The position numbers were made by a program, and so were the translations under genes. Positions 14,552-23,238 of a DNA stretch of 25,365 nt are shown here, in pieces. The notes under the pieces were generated by a model. That model worked only from the letters and a program-made list of their open reading frames with translations, did no database searches and was not told the origin of the DNA. Origin of the DNA: Calditrichota bacterium (GTDB lineage: Bacteria; Zixibacteria; MSB-5A5; GN15; FEB-12); assembly GCA_008501655.1 (NCBI GenBank), contig QQUK01000341.1, forward strand, positions 1-25,365. Reading direction: 5' to 3'. Each line of letters opens with the position of its first letter. Within the stretch, counting starts at the first letter, position 1.

Positions 14552-16444
14552 TTACGGATTAACTAAAATTGAATCTATACTTGGTGTACAATTTGGCGGG
14601 AATACCTGCAGAAATACCCAGGTCTGTCCCTGACCTAAATTGTAGGTAACGGTCATTGGTGAAACAAGGCTATCGTAAATGCCATTACCGTCATAATCCC
14701 ATCTCAATGAATCCAAAGTACCGATTGAATTACTTGTGAACGTATATACTGTATCAACATATGATGTATCGATTATCGCTTTTGCTCCTTCGACAATTAT
14801 CAGGTCAGTAATTGAAATTGTCGTGTCATAGCAGGTCGTGGAGATATTCAATATCGGTGTTAGAGTTCCTACTGTATCAAAGACATGGGTGATTGTATCC
14901 GTTGAAATGACTGTATCTGTACCATATCCAAAGTTCCATGTATATGTAGGAGTACCTTCTACGGTTGATGTTGAAACAAATTGAAGTGAATCACCAATAC
15001 AAACAGTTTGGGGATTAGTAACAAAAGTACCGTTTGAATCAATTGCAAATGACGGATTAATCAATGCTTCTATTGCGATATAATTATCTCTCTGGAATGT
15101 TCCGGAACCGTTAATCTGTTCGTAAATAACAGAATCACCGGCATCGTTCAATGAGTCAAGAGTATACGTTGAATATGCGGTCAAACTTACACTATAATTA
15201 CCGCTCGATACATAGCTGTGTGTGACCGGATTCTCATCTAATGTAACCATAGTAACGTTGTCACCGAATCCCCATTCTAATGAATCATATGTACCAATAA
15301 TTGTTGGCGTAAAAGTAATATCTGTGTTAAGGCAATTGGCTGGCGCATCGGCAATAAAATCTATAATCGGAGGGAGGGAGTCGAGAACTGTTTTTGTTGT
15401 GTCCAACAATTGTTTTACAAAGATAGGATTATGGATACCTTTGGAATTGTCATAGTTATAGAGGAAGTAATTATATAAGGCAGAGTCCAAAATTTCTGTT
15501 CTGGTAGTTGCTGTATTGATTGTCCGACCGGTTGTATCGGATGGATCAAGGATTTCAAAAGCTTCCAGGAGCATTTGTACGGTATCTGCCAGCGCAGAAA
15601 TTGCTATTAGGTACTGACTTGAATCAATGAAGTTCTGATCCATGACATCACTGGCGTGACAATTACCCTGCTGACAGGTTCCAAAATACATTTGATCGGT
15701 ACTCGGGTCTTTGAGCCGGAAAGTATGTTCAGCAAACAAATATCCCTGTCCACTATTGTCATCCTCGGTACTTCCATAGTGACAGGAAATGCAGCCGTTA
15801 TTGAAATGTGTAGAAAAGAGCGGTTCTGTATTATCTAACGGATCAGTTAATCCTACGAATGCTCCAAATCTTCCGGACACAATATCAGCTTGAGGAGAAA
15901 AGTGAGGTCCGAAATCTTGTTCATCATCTGTAAGAGTTATATACTTGGTAGCTTTATGGCAATTAGCACAGTTATTGGACATACCAAAATCAGCCCCTTG
16001 ATCAAATGCAAAGTTAGCGATAACATCAAAACCTCTGATTGAGTCCATTTTCCATTCACCGTACGGAACATCTGCATCATGTGGGTAATGGCATGTATAG
16101 CAAGTTATCGCTGATACCAACTGTGTACTCACAGGATCCGTACCTCCACTTAAAGTATCGATAAGTGCCAGATATCCTTCATGAGTATGGCATGGTGTCA
16201 TACAATCGTTAACATCTAACAATGCATAATTTGCATGAGCGGAGTGTTCAAACTGTCCCTCGGCACGCTTCAGGTTGAAATCATTAACAAATTCACTATG
16301 ACAATCAAAACATCTTACAGCAATTGTAGGGTCATAAACGCTGTATTCATTATTTTCAGTGACCAGTGTATCACAACCGGTCTGCATTAAGGCGATTATA
16401 AAAATAAAAAGTATAAAAAGAGGGGCTAATTTGCGGACATTCAT
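14552..16444 (-). CDS. Six-haem cytochrome c lipoprotein with PKD domains
   Basis: This 630-residue secreted protein starts with a hydrophobic signal (about residues 7-20) ending in QTGC with C24 as a possible lipid-anchored cysteine; the lipobox is not ideal. Residues 45-263 hold six haem-attachment sites: CFDCH (45-49), CMTPCH (81-86), CYTCH (115-119), CANCH (159-163), CISCH (218-222) and CQQGNCH (257-263). The second is CX3CH and the last CX4CH, both departures from the normal CXXCH. From about residue 355 come three PKD-like beta domains (WGFGDNVT, WNFGYGTD and WDYDGNG mark each), the type that mediates surface or protein contacts. It probably acts in periplasmic or surface electron transfer; its partners are unknown. 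The start at 16444 has an AGGA site and a good promoter upstream. The next cytochrome gene lies about 3 kb away. Confidence 0.88.
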   Translation of the reverse strand: MNVRKLAPLFILFIFIIALMQTGCDTLVTENNEYSVYDPTIAVRCFDCHSEFVNDFNLKRAEGQFEHSAHANYALLDVNDCMTPCHTHEGYLALIDTLSGGTDPVSTQLVSAITCYTCHYPHDADVPYGEWKMDSIRGFDVIANFAFDQGADFGMSNNCANCHKATKYITLTDDEQDFGPHFSPQADIVSGRFGAFVGLTDPLDNTEPLFSTHFNNGCISCHYGSTEDDNSGQGYLFAEHTFRLKDPSTDQMYFGTCQQGNCHASDVMDQNFIDSSQYLIAISALADTVQMLLEAFEILDPSDTTGRTINTATTRTEILDSALYNYFLYNYDNSKGIHNPIFVKQLLDTTKTVLDSLPPIIDFIADAPANCLNTDITFTPTIIGTYDSLEWGFGDNVTMVTLDENPVTHSYVSSGNYSVSLTAYSTYTLDSLNDAGDSVIYEQINGSGTFQRDNYIAIEALINPSFAIDSNGTFVTNPQTVCIGDSLQFVSTSTVEGTPTYTWNFGYGTDTVISTDTITHVFDTVGTLTPILNISTTCYDTTISITDLIIVEGAKAIIDTSYVDTVYTFTSNSIGTLDSLRWDYDGNGIYDSLVSPMTVTYNLGQGQTWVFLQVFPPNCTPSIDSILVNP

Positions 16445-16481
16445 ACAATTTTCCTTTTGAATTTTAAGCTATATATACCCT

Positions 16482-16510
16482 TATATAACTGGAAGACTGT
16501 ATAGTGTCAA
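16482..16510 (-). promoter_or_regulatory. Sigma70-like promoter of the PKD cytochrome gene
   Basis: On the reverse strand a consensus -35 TTGACA (plus 16505-16510) is followed after exactly 17 bases by TATATA (plus 16482-16487). Transcription would start near 16475, about thirty bases before the ATG at 16444, giving a normal leader that contains the AGGA ribosome site. Confidence 0.7.
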
Positions 16511-16627
16511 TTTTTTTCTCAATACGTAATCTCTGCTAATTTCCGGCAACTGTTTCATTTTTAAACAGATTGAGCTGATTTTTGAATAAAGAACTGATTT
16601 TGTCGGTAAATCAAGAAAAAGAGAAAA

Positions 16628-16656
16628 TTGTCGAAATAGAAAAGAAAACATACAAA
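16628..16656 (+). promoter_or_regulatory. Weak candidate promoter of the SPFH gene
   Basis: TTGTCG (16628-16633) and TACAAA (16651-16656) are 17 bases apart, upstream of a GGAG ribosome site (16663-16666) and the ATG at 16674. The -10 match is poor, so this is only a suggestion; no better plus-strand candidate is visible between the divergent cytochrome gene and the SPFH gene. Confidence 0.3.
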
Positions 16657-16673
16657 TATGAAGGAGTAAGCAC

Positions 16674-17795
16674 ATGTCTATAATGTTAGAAATACTTGAG
16701 TGGATGGACCCCTCCGGGGATGAAATGATTTACCGCCTTCCGCAGGAAGGTTCAGCCGATATTAAATTAGGGGCACAGCTGATAGTGCGTGATTCCCAGA
16801 TGGCTATCTTTTTCAAAGATGGTCATGCTGCCGACTCATTTACGACCGGTAGGCATACATTAACAACTCTGAATATCCCGATTTTAACCAGATTGTTAGC
16901 ATTTCCGTTTGGATTTGATTCTCCATTCAGAGCCGAATGCTACTTTATTAATCTGAAAGTATTTACCGATTTAAAATGGGGTACCCGTCATCCGGTGACT
17001 TTCCAGGATTCAAAACTCGGCCTTATCCGTCTCCGCGGACATGGTGCTTTCACAATGAAGATCAAAGAACCGGTACTTTTCTTAAATTCAATCGTTGGTC
17101 GTCAGGCTCGTTATTCAACCACCGAGATTCAGGACTATTTAAGAGATGTAATAATTGCCCGTTTAAATGATATGCTTGGTGAAAAACTCGATACGATTCT
17201 GGAATTGCCGAAAGTTTATACGGAGCTTTCCGAGGAATTCAAAGCCTCTGTCTCAAATGAGTTCGATAAATATGGTCTGGAACTTGTAGACTTTTATATC
17301 TCATCGATAACTCCTCCGGAAGAGGTTGCCAAAATGATCGACCAGCGGGCCGGAATGGAAGCTGTTGGCGATTTGGATAAATTCCTTAAATTTGAGATGG
17401 CTAAAGGTTTTGGCGGGGAAGGCGGTTCTTCAGCCGGTGCTGATATGGGTATGGCTGCCGGAGTCGGTATGATGATGCCAGCCATGATGACTAAAGTCTT
17501 TTCACCCGAGCAGACCGAACTGAAACGGGAACCGGTAGCAACAGTGACCTGTCCGAAATGTCATACCGACACCCCGGAACAGTCGAGATTCTGTTACCGC
17601 TGCGGTCACCATATGGTCCTGCAAAACAGCTGTCCGACATGTAAACATTCATTACCGTCCGAGGCAAAATTCTGTTTTGAGTGTGGATATAAACTCGATA
17701 CCAAACAGAACTGTCCGCATTGTTCAAGTGAATTAATCGCCGGTTCAAAATTCTGCGGTGATTGCGGGAAAAAAGTAGATGGTAACGAAAGCTAA
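16674..17795 (+). CDS. SPFH-domain protein with three C-terminal zinc ribbons
   Basis: The 373-residue protein resembles the YdjI/virion-core-like SPFH family. An N-terminal segment (residues about 1-30) leads into a band-7-like SPFH domain (about 30-225; note LKWGTRHPVTFQDSKLG and GLELVDFYISSITPPEEV). A flexible Gly/Met-rich stretch covers 245-272. Three four-cysteine zinc ribbons follow: C293/C296/C307/C310, C320/C323/C334/C337 and C347/C350/C361/C364. There is no clear membrane helix. SPFH proteins usually assemble into membrane-associated oligomers; in Bacillus YdjI works in a membrane-stress set with YdjF (PspA-like) and YdjG. Here the neighbour, overlapping by 17 bases, is another zinc-ribbon protein, so the pair may form one complex. 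A GGAG site lies seven bases before the ATG. The function is not known. Confidence 0.85.
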   Translation: MSIMLEILEWMDPSGDEMIYRLPQEGSADIKLGAQLIVRDSQMAIFFKDGHAADSFTTGRHTLTTLNIPILTRLLAFPFGFDSPFRAECYFINLKVFTDLKWGTRHPVTFQDSKLGLIRLRGHGAFTMKIKEPVLFLNSIVGRQARYSTTEIQDYLRDVIIARLNDMLGEKLDTILELPKVYTELSEEFKASVSNEFDKYGLELVDFYISSITPPEEVAKMIDQRAGMEAVGDLDKFLKFEMAKGFGGEGGSSAGADMGMAAGVGMMMPAMMTKVFSPEQTELKREPVATVTCPKCHTDTPEQSRFCYRCGHHMVLQNSCPTCKHSLPSEAKFCFECGYKLDTKQNCPHCSSELIAGSKFCGDCGKKVDGNES

Positions 17796-19185
17796 TATAG
17801 AAAAAGAAGGTTTTTTTATAGAGATTACCTGTCCCGGCTGCGGCGGTAATCTCGAACTTCAGGATAACTTTTTTGCGGTTGAATGTTCTCATTGTTCATC
17901 GAGACATAGACTGGTAATGCCGAACTCACCGCCTGCTTTTCTGACTAAAGCTAAAGTTACTACCAGGGAAGCACGGTTTGCCATCGACAGGTATGCCAAA
18001 AAACATAATCTGCCATTATCATCCTCTGATTTTCAGTTGAAAAAAGTCTACTATCCTTATTGGAAAATTGATGCTGTTTTGTTTCGCTACCGGAAAAGAG
18101 TAGAAAAACGGGTCGTGATGTCGGATGATTATGATACAAACAGTGAGATATCTTATGATACCGAAAAAACAGAAATTTCGCTCTCCCCATATACGACAAC
18201 CTTGCTGGCAGGAGTTAGATTTGAAGGTCTCCCGGAATCAATCGGCTTGCGATCAAACTACCTGAAACTGAATATATTTGCTGACCACCTCGTCGAGGAT
18301 GATTTTGACAGTTTACCGGTTGCTAAATCATGGGAAACAATGAGATCATCATTGATGAGTCATATCGGTTCGATCGGCTCTTATGATTCGAATCATTTTG
18401 GAGCTAACAAAACGGAAGTTTTCTGTCCAAAAGCTTCCCTGATATATTTTCCATTTATGGTGTTTGATTTTTATGATGATGATAATTTTCACCGGTATGT
18501 TGTTGATGCCGTTACCGGGCGGATTTTGTCTAATATAACCGAGTTGAATATCACCGGTGAGTACCCGGATCAAATGCCTGATATTAAATTTGGAGAGATT
18601 AAAATAGAACAACATAGATGCGGAAACTGCGGAGAAGATTTACCTGCTGATGAATCGCTTGTCTATATTTGTAAAAATTGTCAGGTATTAACAGACCTTG
18701 AACCCGGTGTTGCTATAGATACAATCTCAGCAGTGGACATTGAATTGAATCCGGATGATATAATGGTACCATTCTGGTCTTTGAAACTGCATAGGGAAGA
18801 TGCCAAAAGGATTCAGCCGTTTTTTGGCGGAATGTTCCACTCCGACCATATTGTTATCCCGGCTTTTAAAGTCTCGAATTTTGATGCAATGTCAAAACTT
18901 GCCAAACGGGTATCATCAGCATATCCGAAATTCAAATTCAGAGAGATATCAGATATGGATAACCAGTTCCGGAATGTTAACCTTCCCTTAACTGAAGCAA
19001 TATTATTAGCTTCATTGTTTATCCATAAAGATAAATATGTCAAAGGGCTTGGAAACAAAGACACAAAATCAGAGACATTTGTCCCGACTGAAATATCACT
19101 TTTTTATGCCCCGTTTCATTTGGAAAGCTACTTTTATGTAGATTCTTATCTGAATGCTGTTACGTTTGAAAAGAAATTAGTTTGA
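17779..19185 (+). CDS. Zinc-ribbon protein paired with the SPFH gene
   Basis: I do not recognise a named family for this 468-residue protein. It opens with a zinc ribbon, C18-x2-C21 and C36-x2-C39 (CPGCGGNLEL then CSHC), and has a second one at C281/C284 and C298/C301 (CGNCGEDLP then CKNC). The rest alternates strands and helices, with YYPYWKIDAVLFRYRKRV near residue 95 and a similar IMVPFWSLKLH near 330, which hints at an internal duplication of ribbon plus YPYWK-like module. No signal peptide or clear membrane helix is seen. The start overlaps the SPFH gene by 17 bases in another frame, implying coupled translation. It may act with the SPFH oligomer in envelope stress or protein recruitment, by analogy with the Bacillus ydjGHI set; this is inference. 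Confidence 0.75.
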   Translation: MVTKANIEKEGFFIEITCPGCGGNLELQDNFFAVECSHCSSRHRLVMPNSPPAFLTKAKVTTREARFAIDRYAKKHNLPLSSSDFQLKKVYYPYWKIDAVLFRYRKRVEKRVVMSDDYDTNSEISYDTEKTEISLSPYTTTLLAGVRFEGLPESIGLRSNYLKLNIFADHLVEDDFDSLPVAKSWETMRSSLMSHIGSIGSYDSNHFGANKTEVFCPKASLIYFPFMVFDFYDDDNFHRYVVDAVTGRILSNITELNITGEYPDQMPDIKFGEIKIEQHRCGNCGEDLPADESLVYICKNCQVLTDLEPGVAIDTISAVDIELNPDDIMVPFWSLKLHREDAKRIQPFFGGMFHSDHIVIPAFKVSNFDAMSKLAKRVSSAYPKFKFREISDMDNQFRNVNLPLTEAILLASLFIHKDKYVKGLGNKDTKSETFVPTEISLFYAPFHLESYFYVDSYLNAVTFEKKLV

Positions 19186-19190
19186 GAAGA

Positions 19191-20264
19191 TTACTGATTT
19201 AAAATTTCCGTACCCATAAAATTCCCCATATGACATTTTTTACATAATGATTCCTGTTGTGCATTATCATACGGATTCGGGATAGGATAGGAGTTTGAGT
19301 TGACACCATCCTGCTGGAGGAACTCAACATTGAAATCCCACCGACCGGCCGCTGGTGATGATGTTGCATGAGCCCGGTGACAGGAAAGACACATGATCGT
19401 AGAACCGGTAGTTGGTCCCTGAGTTCTTGATATTGAATTTGTCGGGTCTTCAAAAGGTACTTCAGGAAGATAAGCTGTAGCAGCTGTTCCACCCGATTCA
19501 TCGTTTGTACCGTTATAAAGATTATACCTGTTAACAAACCCTGTTTTGAAACTGGTAGGAGCATGGTGATCTATATCTGACAGATTATTTTCATGGTAAT
19601 CCAACCCATGGCAATTAGCGCACCATTCCGACATGCCGCTCAGATAAGCGGTATGATTGCTGTTTGTCTCAGAAGAATTCTTGAAATCTATACCGATTGC
19701 ATCCGGTGCTGGATAAACAAAATTATATGTGTTGTTTTGGATCTGACCGACACCATAGAGCATTCTGAAATTTGTATTTCCATGTGGATCATGACAGCTT
19801 GTGCAGCTGAGTTCTGAGGATACAAATGTCCCGCCGGGAGCTGAAGTATTATTGGGGTCTGCAAGTAATCCTAATGATGGAGCTACAATATTATGGCCGG
19901 CATGAAACCCTGGTATTATATTGGTAATTCCATCTGGTCCGTCATTTATATTATCTTCAAGAAGAAACGTAAAATTACCGGCACCTTTTTCCGGGTCAGG
20001 ATTTAGCGGGTCTAAAGAGAAAACAGCCCCGTTGGAAGTTGCATGACAAGCGAGACAAACATCACTCGGTTGCTCTCCTTTGAGCAGATAGAGATTTCCA
20101 TCGGCTGTTTCAGGCGTAACATCCATACCATCTTCAGAATCATGGATAATATGACAACCTTTGCAGTTTGCGACACCACCTTCATGAAATCCGAATGTAT
20201 TTACAGCTGAGATTAGAAAAATACCGGAAATTAAAATTATTACAATATAGTTGCTTAATTTCAT
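19191..20264 (-). CDS. Secreted hexahaem cytochrome c
   Basis: This 357-residue protein has a signal peptide (MKLSNYIVIILISGIFLISA, cleavage near residue 24) and six regular CXXCH haem sites: CKGCH (34-38), CLACH (70-74), CTSCH (154-158), CANCH (215-219), CLSCH (292-296) and CKKCH (341-345). Many other histidines (GFHAGHN, DIDHHAP) can be distal ligands. The spaced motifs, with long low-complexity loops between them, are typical of periplasmic or outer-surface multihaem cytochromes. The frame is open up to an ATG at 20300, but I start at 20264: the signal peptide begins there and the predicted transcription start lies near 20292. The gene is convergent with the zinc-ribbon gene, only five bases apart, with no terminator between. 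Its redox partner is not known. Confidence 0.88.
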   Translation of the reverse strand: MKLSNYIVIILISGIFLISAVNTFGFHEGGVANCKGCHIIHDSEDGMDVTPETADGNLYLLKGEQPSDVCLACHATSNGAVFSLDPLNPDPEKGAGNFTFLLEDNINDGPDGITNIIPGFHAGHNIVAPSLGLLADPNNTSAPGGTFVSSELSCTSCHDPHGNTNFRMLYGVGQIQNNTYNFVYPAPDAIGIDFKNSSETNSNHTAYLSGMSEWCANCHGLDYHENNLSDIDHHAPTSFKTGFVNRYNLYNGTNDESGGTAATAYLPEVPFEDPTNSISRTQGPTTGSTIMCLSCHRAHATSSPAAGRWDFNVEFLQQDGVNSNSYPIPNPYDNAQQESLCKKCHMGNFMGTEILNQ

Positions 20265-20298
20265 AACTTGTATAACCTGTTTTAATATATTCAAGTAC

Positions 20299-20326
20299 AA
20301 GATAGTATATTTCTTAAATTCGTCAA
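20299..20326 (-). promoter_or_regulatory. Promoter of the hexahaem cytochrome gene
   Basis: On the reverse strand TTGACG (plus 20321-20326) and TATCTT (plus 20299-20304) are 16 bases apart. The predicted start site near 20292 leaves a leader of about 28 bases to the ATG at 20264 and would exclude the upstream ATG at 20300. Confidence 0.55.
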
Positions 20327-20552
20327 GGTGAAGATTAAATTTAGCTGAACCGGAAATTAAGATATTATCAGGAACTAAATTCTGTATCTTATGTAGAAGA
20401 ATGAGACGATAATTCTTCAGTTTATTTCACTTGCGAATGCACCCTCTTTTGCCTATTTTCGTCAGAAATACGACTGTTTTAACAGGCAAAACGGATAATT
20501 TCAACCGTTTATAGATAAAAATTAAACAACGGTAAGATACATGGAGTGCAGA
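20327..20552 (+). promoter_or_regulatory. Leader region of the propeller gene with overlapping inverted repeats
   Basis: This non-coding stretch holds several inverted repeats. GAAGAAT/ATTCTTC lies at 20396-20402/20412-20418. Three further ones overlap in a chain: A, TTTTGCCT/AGGCAAAA (20447-20454/20484-20491); B, AAACGG/CCGTTT (20489-20494/20505-20510); and C, ACCGTT/AACGGT (20504-20509/20528-20533). A and B share bases, as do B and C, so B excludes both neighbours. A possible promoter is TTGCGA (20431-20436) with TATTTT (20454-20459), 17 bases apart, which would put all but the 5' arm of A in the mRNA. Hairpin C ends ten bases before the GGAG ribosome site. It matches no riboswitch class I know; a regulated leader is a hypothesis. 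Confidence 0.35.
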
Positions 20553-23228
20553 GTGAAAAAAATAAAATTACTTATTTCCCTTTTTTCATTTCTCTTGATT
20601 TTTAGTGCTTCTTTTATACGAGCTCATACCCCCCAATATTTTGCAGAACCGGACACCGCATATATCAGTAATGCTGTTATTGATATTCTCAGGCATAATG
20701 GTGCAATCTGGTTTGCAACTGATGATGGGCTTAATTTCTCGTACGACGGCGGTCAAACCTGGCTATATTATGATGAAACGAACGGACTAGTCAGTTCTTC
20801 GGTTTCTGCAATGTTTTCAATCCCTGTTTCCGCAGATACTACAGCTCCGAATAGAATATGGGTTGCAACAAATCATAATGAAAATATAAGTGGGACAATT
20901 TTTGGTATATCCGATGGCGTCTCTTATTCTGACGATAATGGGTTCACCTGGAATCAGATTAATTTTGAGGCTCCCCCGAATGACATTGAAAATGTCTGGG
21001 GCGGAGACAGACAGATTTACGATATCACCGGACATTATGATTCCAATAATCTTTCTTTTGATAACTGGATGTTTTTTACAGCATTCGGCGGTGGCTTTTT
21101 AGCCTCAAAAGATGGCGGAATGAGTTGGCGGAGAATATTCCCGTCCGTCGTTGATTCACTACAATTTTACAATTCAACGACTCCATCACTTAGAAACAGA
21201 TATTTCTCCTGTGTTGTTGATACATCCCATGGTGATTCAATGTTTGTCTGGGCAGGTACCGCTGCTGGATTTTTTGAATATGTTTTTATTGAGCAGGATG
21301 AGAAACCGGTTACCAAAGAAGTCACTGATATCACTCTTTGTAATAACTGTGGAACCGGTGATTCAAACTTTGTATATATTGGCGGTAAAAACGGATTAAC
21401 CAGATTTAATAAAACAACCAGATCTTTCGATTCAAAATTTGACTCTACATCCGGTCTGCCGGACAACTATATTACCGCCCTTTTAGATAAAGATGGTATC
21501 TTGTTTGCCGGAACGGCATCTACATTTATCGACTCCCAATCAACCGGTCTTGCTATCTCTGATGATTATGGTGAGTCGTTTAACACCGTCACTTTTGGTG
21601 GAGGTTTCTTAGGACTCGGAAGATTGATTACCGATTTTGCTGTTATCAATGATCGGATTTATATGGCTGTTCAGGAAGCCGGTTTATTTGTCTCAGATGA
21701 CGATGGTACCAGCTGGCAGCATATTTTTGTCGATTCAACCGAAACTACAACAAATAATCGAAGAAATGTCATTCAGGCTCTTCATGCTGTTGCGGATACG
21801 TTGTACGTTGGTACCGATTCCGGAATGGTAAATCTGTATCTCTCACCGACCGGAACAATCGATTCATTGAGAAATTATGTATTTGATGAATCATCTGTTG
21901 CTACCCCAGCATCAACAAAGATTATTGATATTGAAGTTCAAAGGTTTAATGACTCCGTGGATATTATCTGGACTGTCAATATTCCATCTGATAATGCTCC
22001 TGTTGCAGCTACAAAAGTAATAGGGCGTTCCGATGATAGAGGAGTGACGTATGAAGTCCGTGACTTTAATGCAAACAACTATGATATAGCAGCAATCGGG
22101 GATACGCTTTTAGTTGCGGGTGATTATGGTGTTTATTATACCGATGTCGGTTTTTTCCAGTTTGATGAAGTACCGGATCTTTTTGATGTTCTTGAAGTCT
22201 CGGGTTCTACTGTAACTGATGATTACTCAACTGATATCGTTCATACTATTGATGTTTTTGGTGATACGGTAGCGATGGGAAGTGAAAACGGTTTTGCTCT
22301 TTCTTATAACCGCGGATTGACTTTTAATATTACCAGAATAAATCTTGATACACTTTCTCCGGATATAGTTATTAATTACACAAATGATATCTCAGGTATC
22401 GATGGTAATTTTATTCCAGCACTAGATGTTCAATATGGTACTTCTGATTCCGTCGGAAGAGTATGGGCATCGGTCAGACCTGCTTTTGGCGGACTTCCGG
22501 GAATCTCGGCAAGTTATTTAGATTCAGCAATAACCTATTATTATTTGATTGATACTACCGTTACTCCTCCGGATACAACAATTATAGATTCCGTAAAAAG
22601 TCAGATCCGATTATGGTCTCCGGTACATGATGACTTTGCATGGAATTTTGCTTTTGCCGGTGATACTGTCTATGCTGCTACCAACGACGGACTTCTCTGG
22701 GGTATCAGTGATTCGTTGATTTTCAGCTTGAATTATACCTGGAATGTCCTGGATTTTAAAGATTCACTCGGCTATGATCTTCTTTTACCGGGGACTCCGG
22801 TTTATGCGGTTGATGTTGATGACAACTATATATGGGTTGGCACCGATGACCGGACTATTCGGGTTGATCGGGGAACTTCGGAAGCTACAGCATTATATGT
22901 AATTGACAGCGAAACTCCTGCTGATGAAGTTTATGCTTTTCCGGTCCCGTTCAGTCATGTTCAAAATAACCAGCTTGAATTTCATTTTGTGGTAGAAGAG
23001 CAGGCAAATATTACCCTTGAGATTTATGATTTTGCCATGAATCTTGTTGACCGGGTTATTGACAACGAACCGTTTGACCCGGGTATTTATCCGACTGCCG
23101 GGTACGGCCGAAGAACCTGGGATGGCTTAAACGGCAAAGGCGACGAGGTTGCAGTTGGTGTTTATTATTTCAAAATGGAATATTCTACCGGAGAAGTCCG
23201 GTGGGGCAAATTAGCGGTAATACCGTAA
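20553..23228 (+). CDS. Secreted Asp-box (BNR) beta-propeller protein with FlgD-like C-terminal domain
   Basis: The 891-residue product begins with a signal peptide (KKIKLLISLFSFLLIFSASFIRA). I choose the GTG at 20553 because GGAG lies six bases before it and is itself part of the upstream in-frame ATG context at 20541; that ATG would add four residues. At least seven Asp-box (BNR) repeats, S-x-D-x-G-x-(T/S)-(W/F), are spread over residues about 60-590: SYDGGQTW, SDDNGFTW, SKDGGMSW, SDDYGESF, SDDDGTSW, SDDRGVTY and SYNRGLTF. They mark propeller blades like those of Vps10/sialidase-type folds. The last 100 residues (FPVPFSHV, LEIYDFAMNLVD, RRTWDGLNGKGDEVAVGVYYFKM) match the FlgD-like Ig domain common at the ends of secreted FCB-group proteins. 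It is followed by two PorV/PorQ-like genes. Ligand and function are unknown. Confidence 0.85.
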   Translation: MKKIKLLISLFSFLLIFSASFIRAHTPQYFAEPDTAYISNAVIDILRHNGAIWFATDDGLNFSYDGGQTWLYYDETNGLVSSSVSAMFSIPVSADTTAPNRIWVATNHNENISGTIFGISDGVSYSDDNGFTWNQINFEAPPNDIENVWGGDRQIYDITGHYDSNNLSFDNWMFFTAFGGGFLASKDGGMSWRRIFPSVVDSLQFYNSTTPSLRNRYFSCVVDTSHGDSMFVWAGTAAGFFEYVFIEQDEKPVTKEVTDITLCNNCGTGDSNFVYIGGKNGLTRFNKTTRSFDSKFDSTSGLPDNYITALLDKDGILFAGTASTFIDSQSTGLAISDDYGESFNTVTFGGGFLGLGRLITDFAVINDRIYMAVQEAGLFVSDDDGTSWQHIFVDSTETTTNNRRNVIQALHAVADTLYVGTDSGMVNLYLSPTGTIDSLRNYVFDESSVATPASTKIIDIEVQRFNDSVDIIWTVNIPSDNAPVAATKVIGRSDDRGVTYEVRDFNANNYDIAAIGDTLLVAGDYGVYYTDVGFFQFDEVPDLFDVLEVSGSTVTDDYSTDIVHTIDVFGDTVAMGSENGFALSYNRGLTFNITRINLDTLSPDIVINYTNDISGIDGNFIPALDVQYGTSDSVGRVWASVRPAFGGLPGISASYLDSAITYYYLIDTTVTPPDTTIIDSVKSQIRLWSPVHDDFAWNFAFAGDTVYAATNDGLLWGISDSLIFSLNYTWNVLDFKDSLGYDLLLPGTPVYAVDVDDNYIWVGTDDRTIRVDRGTSEATALYVIDSETPADEVYAFPVPFSHVQNNQLEFHFVVEEQANITLEIYDFAMNLVDRVIDNEPFDPGIYPTAGYGRRTWDGLNGKGDEVAVGVYYFKMEYSTGEVRWGKLAVIP

Positions 23229-23238
23229 GGAGATTATG

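Noticed and set aside
20265..20300. Upstream ATG at 20300 for the hexahaem cytochrome
   Set aside because: It would precede the predicted transcription start near 20292 and put twelve residues before an otherwise normal signal peptide.
20396..20418. Hairpin GAAGAAT/ATTCTTC as a terminator
   Set aside because: No plus-strand gene ends before it and no T-run follows directly; it lies upstream of both divergent genes.
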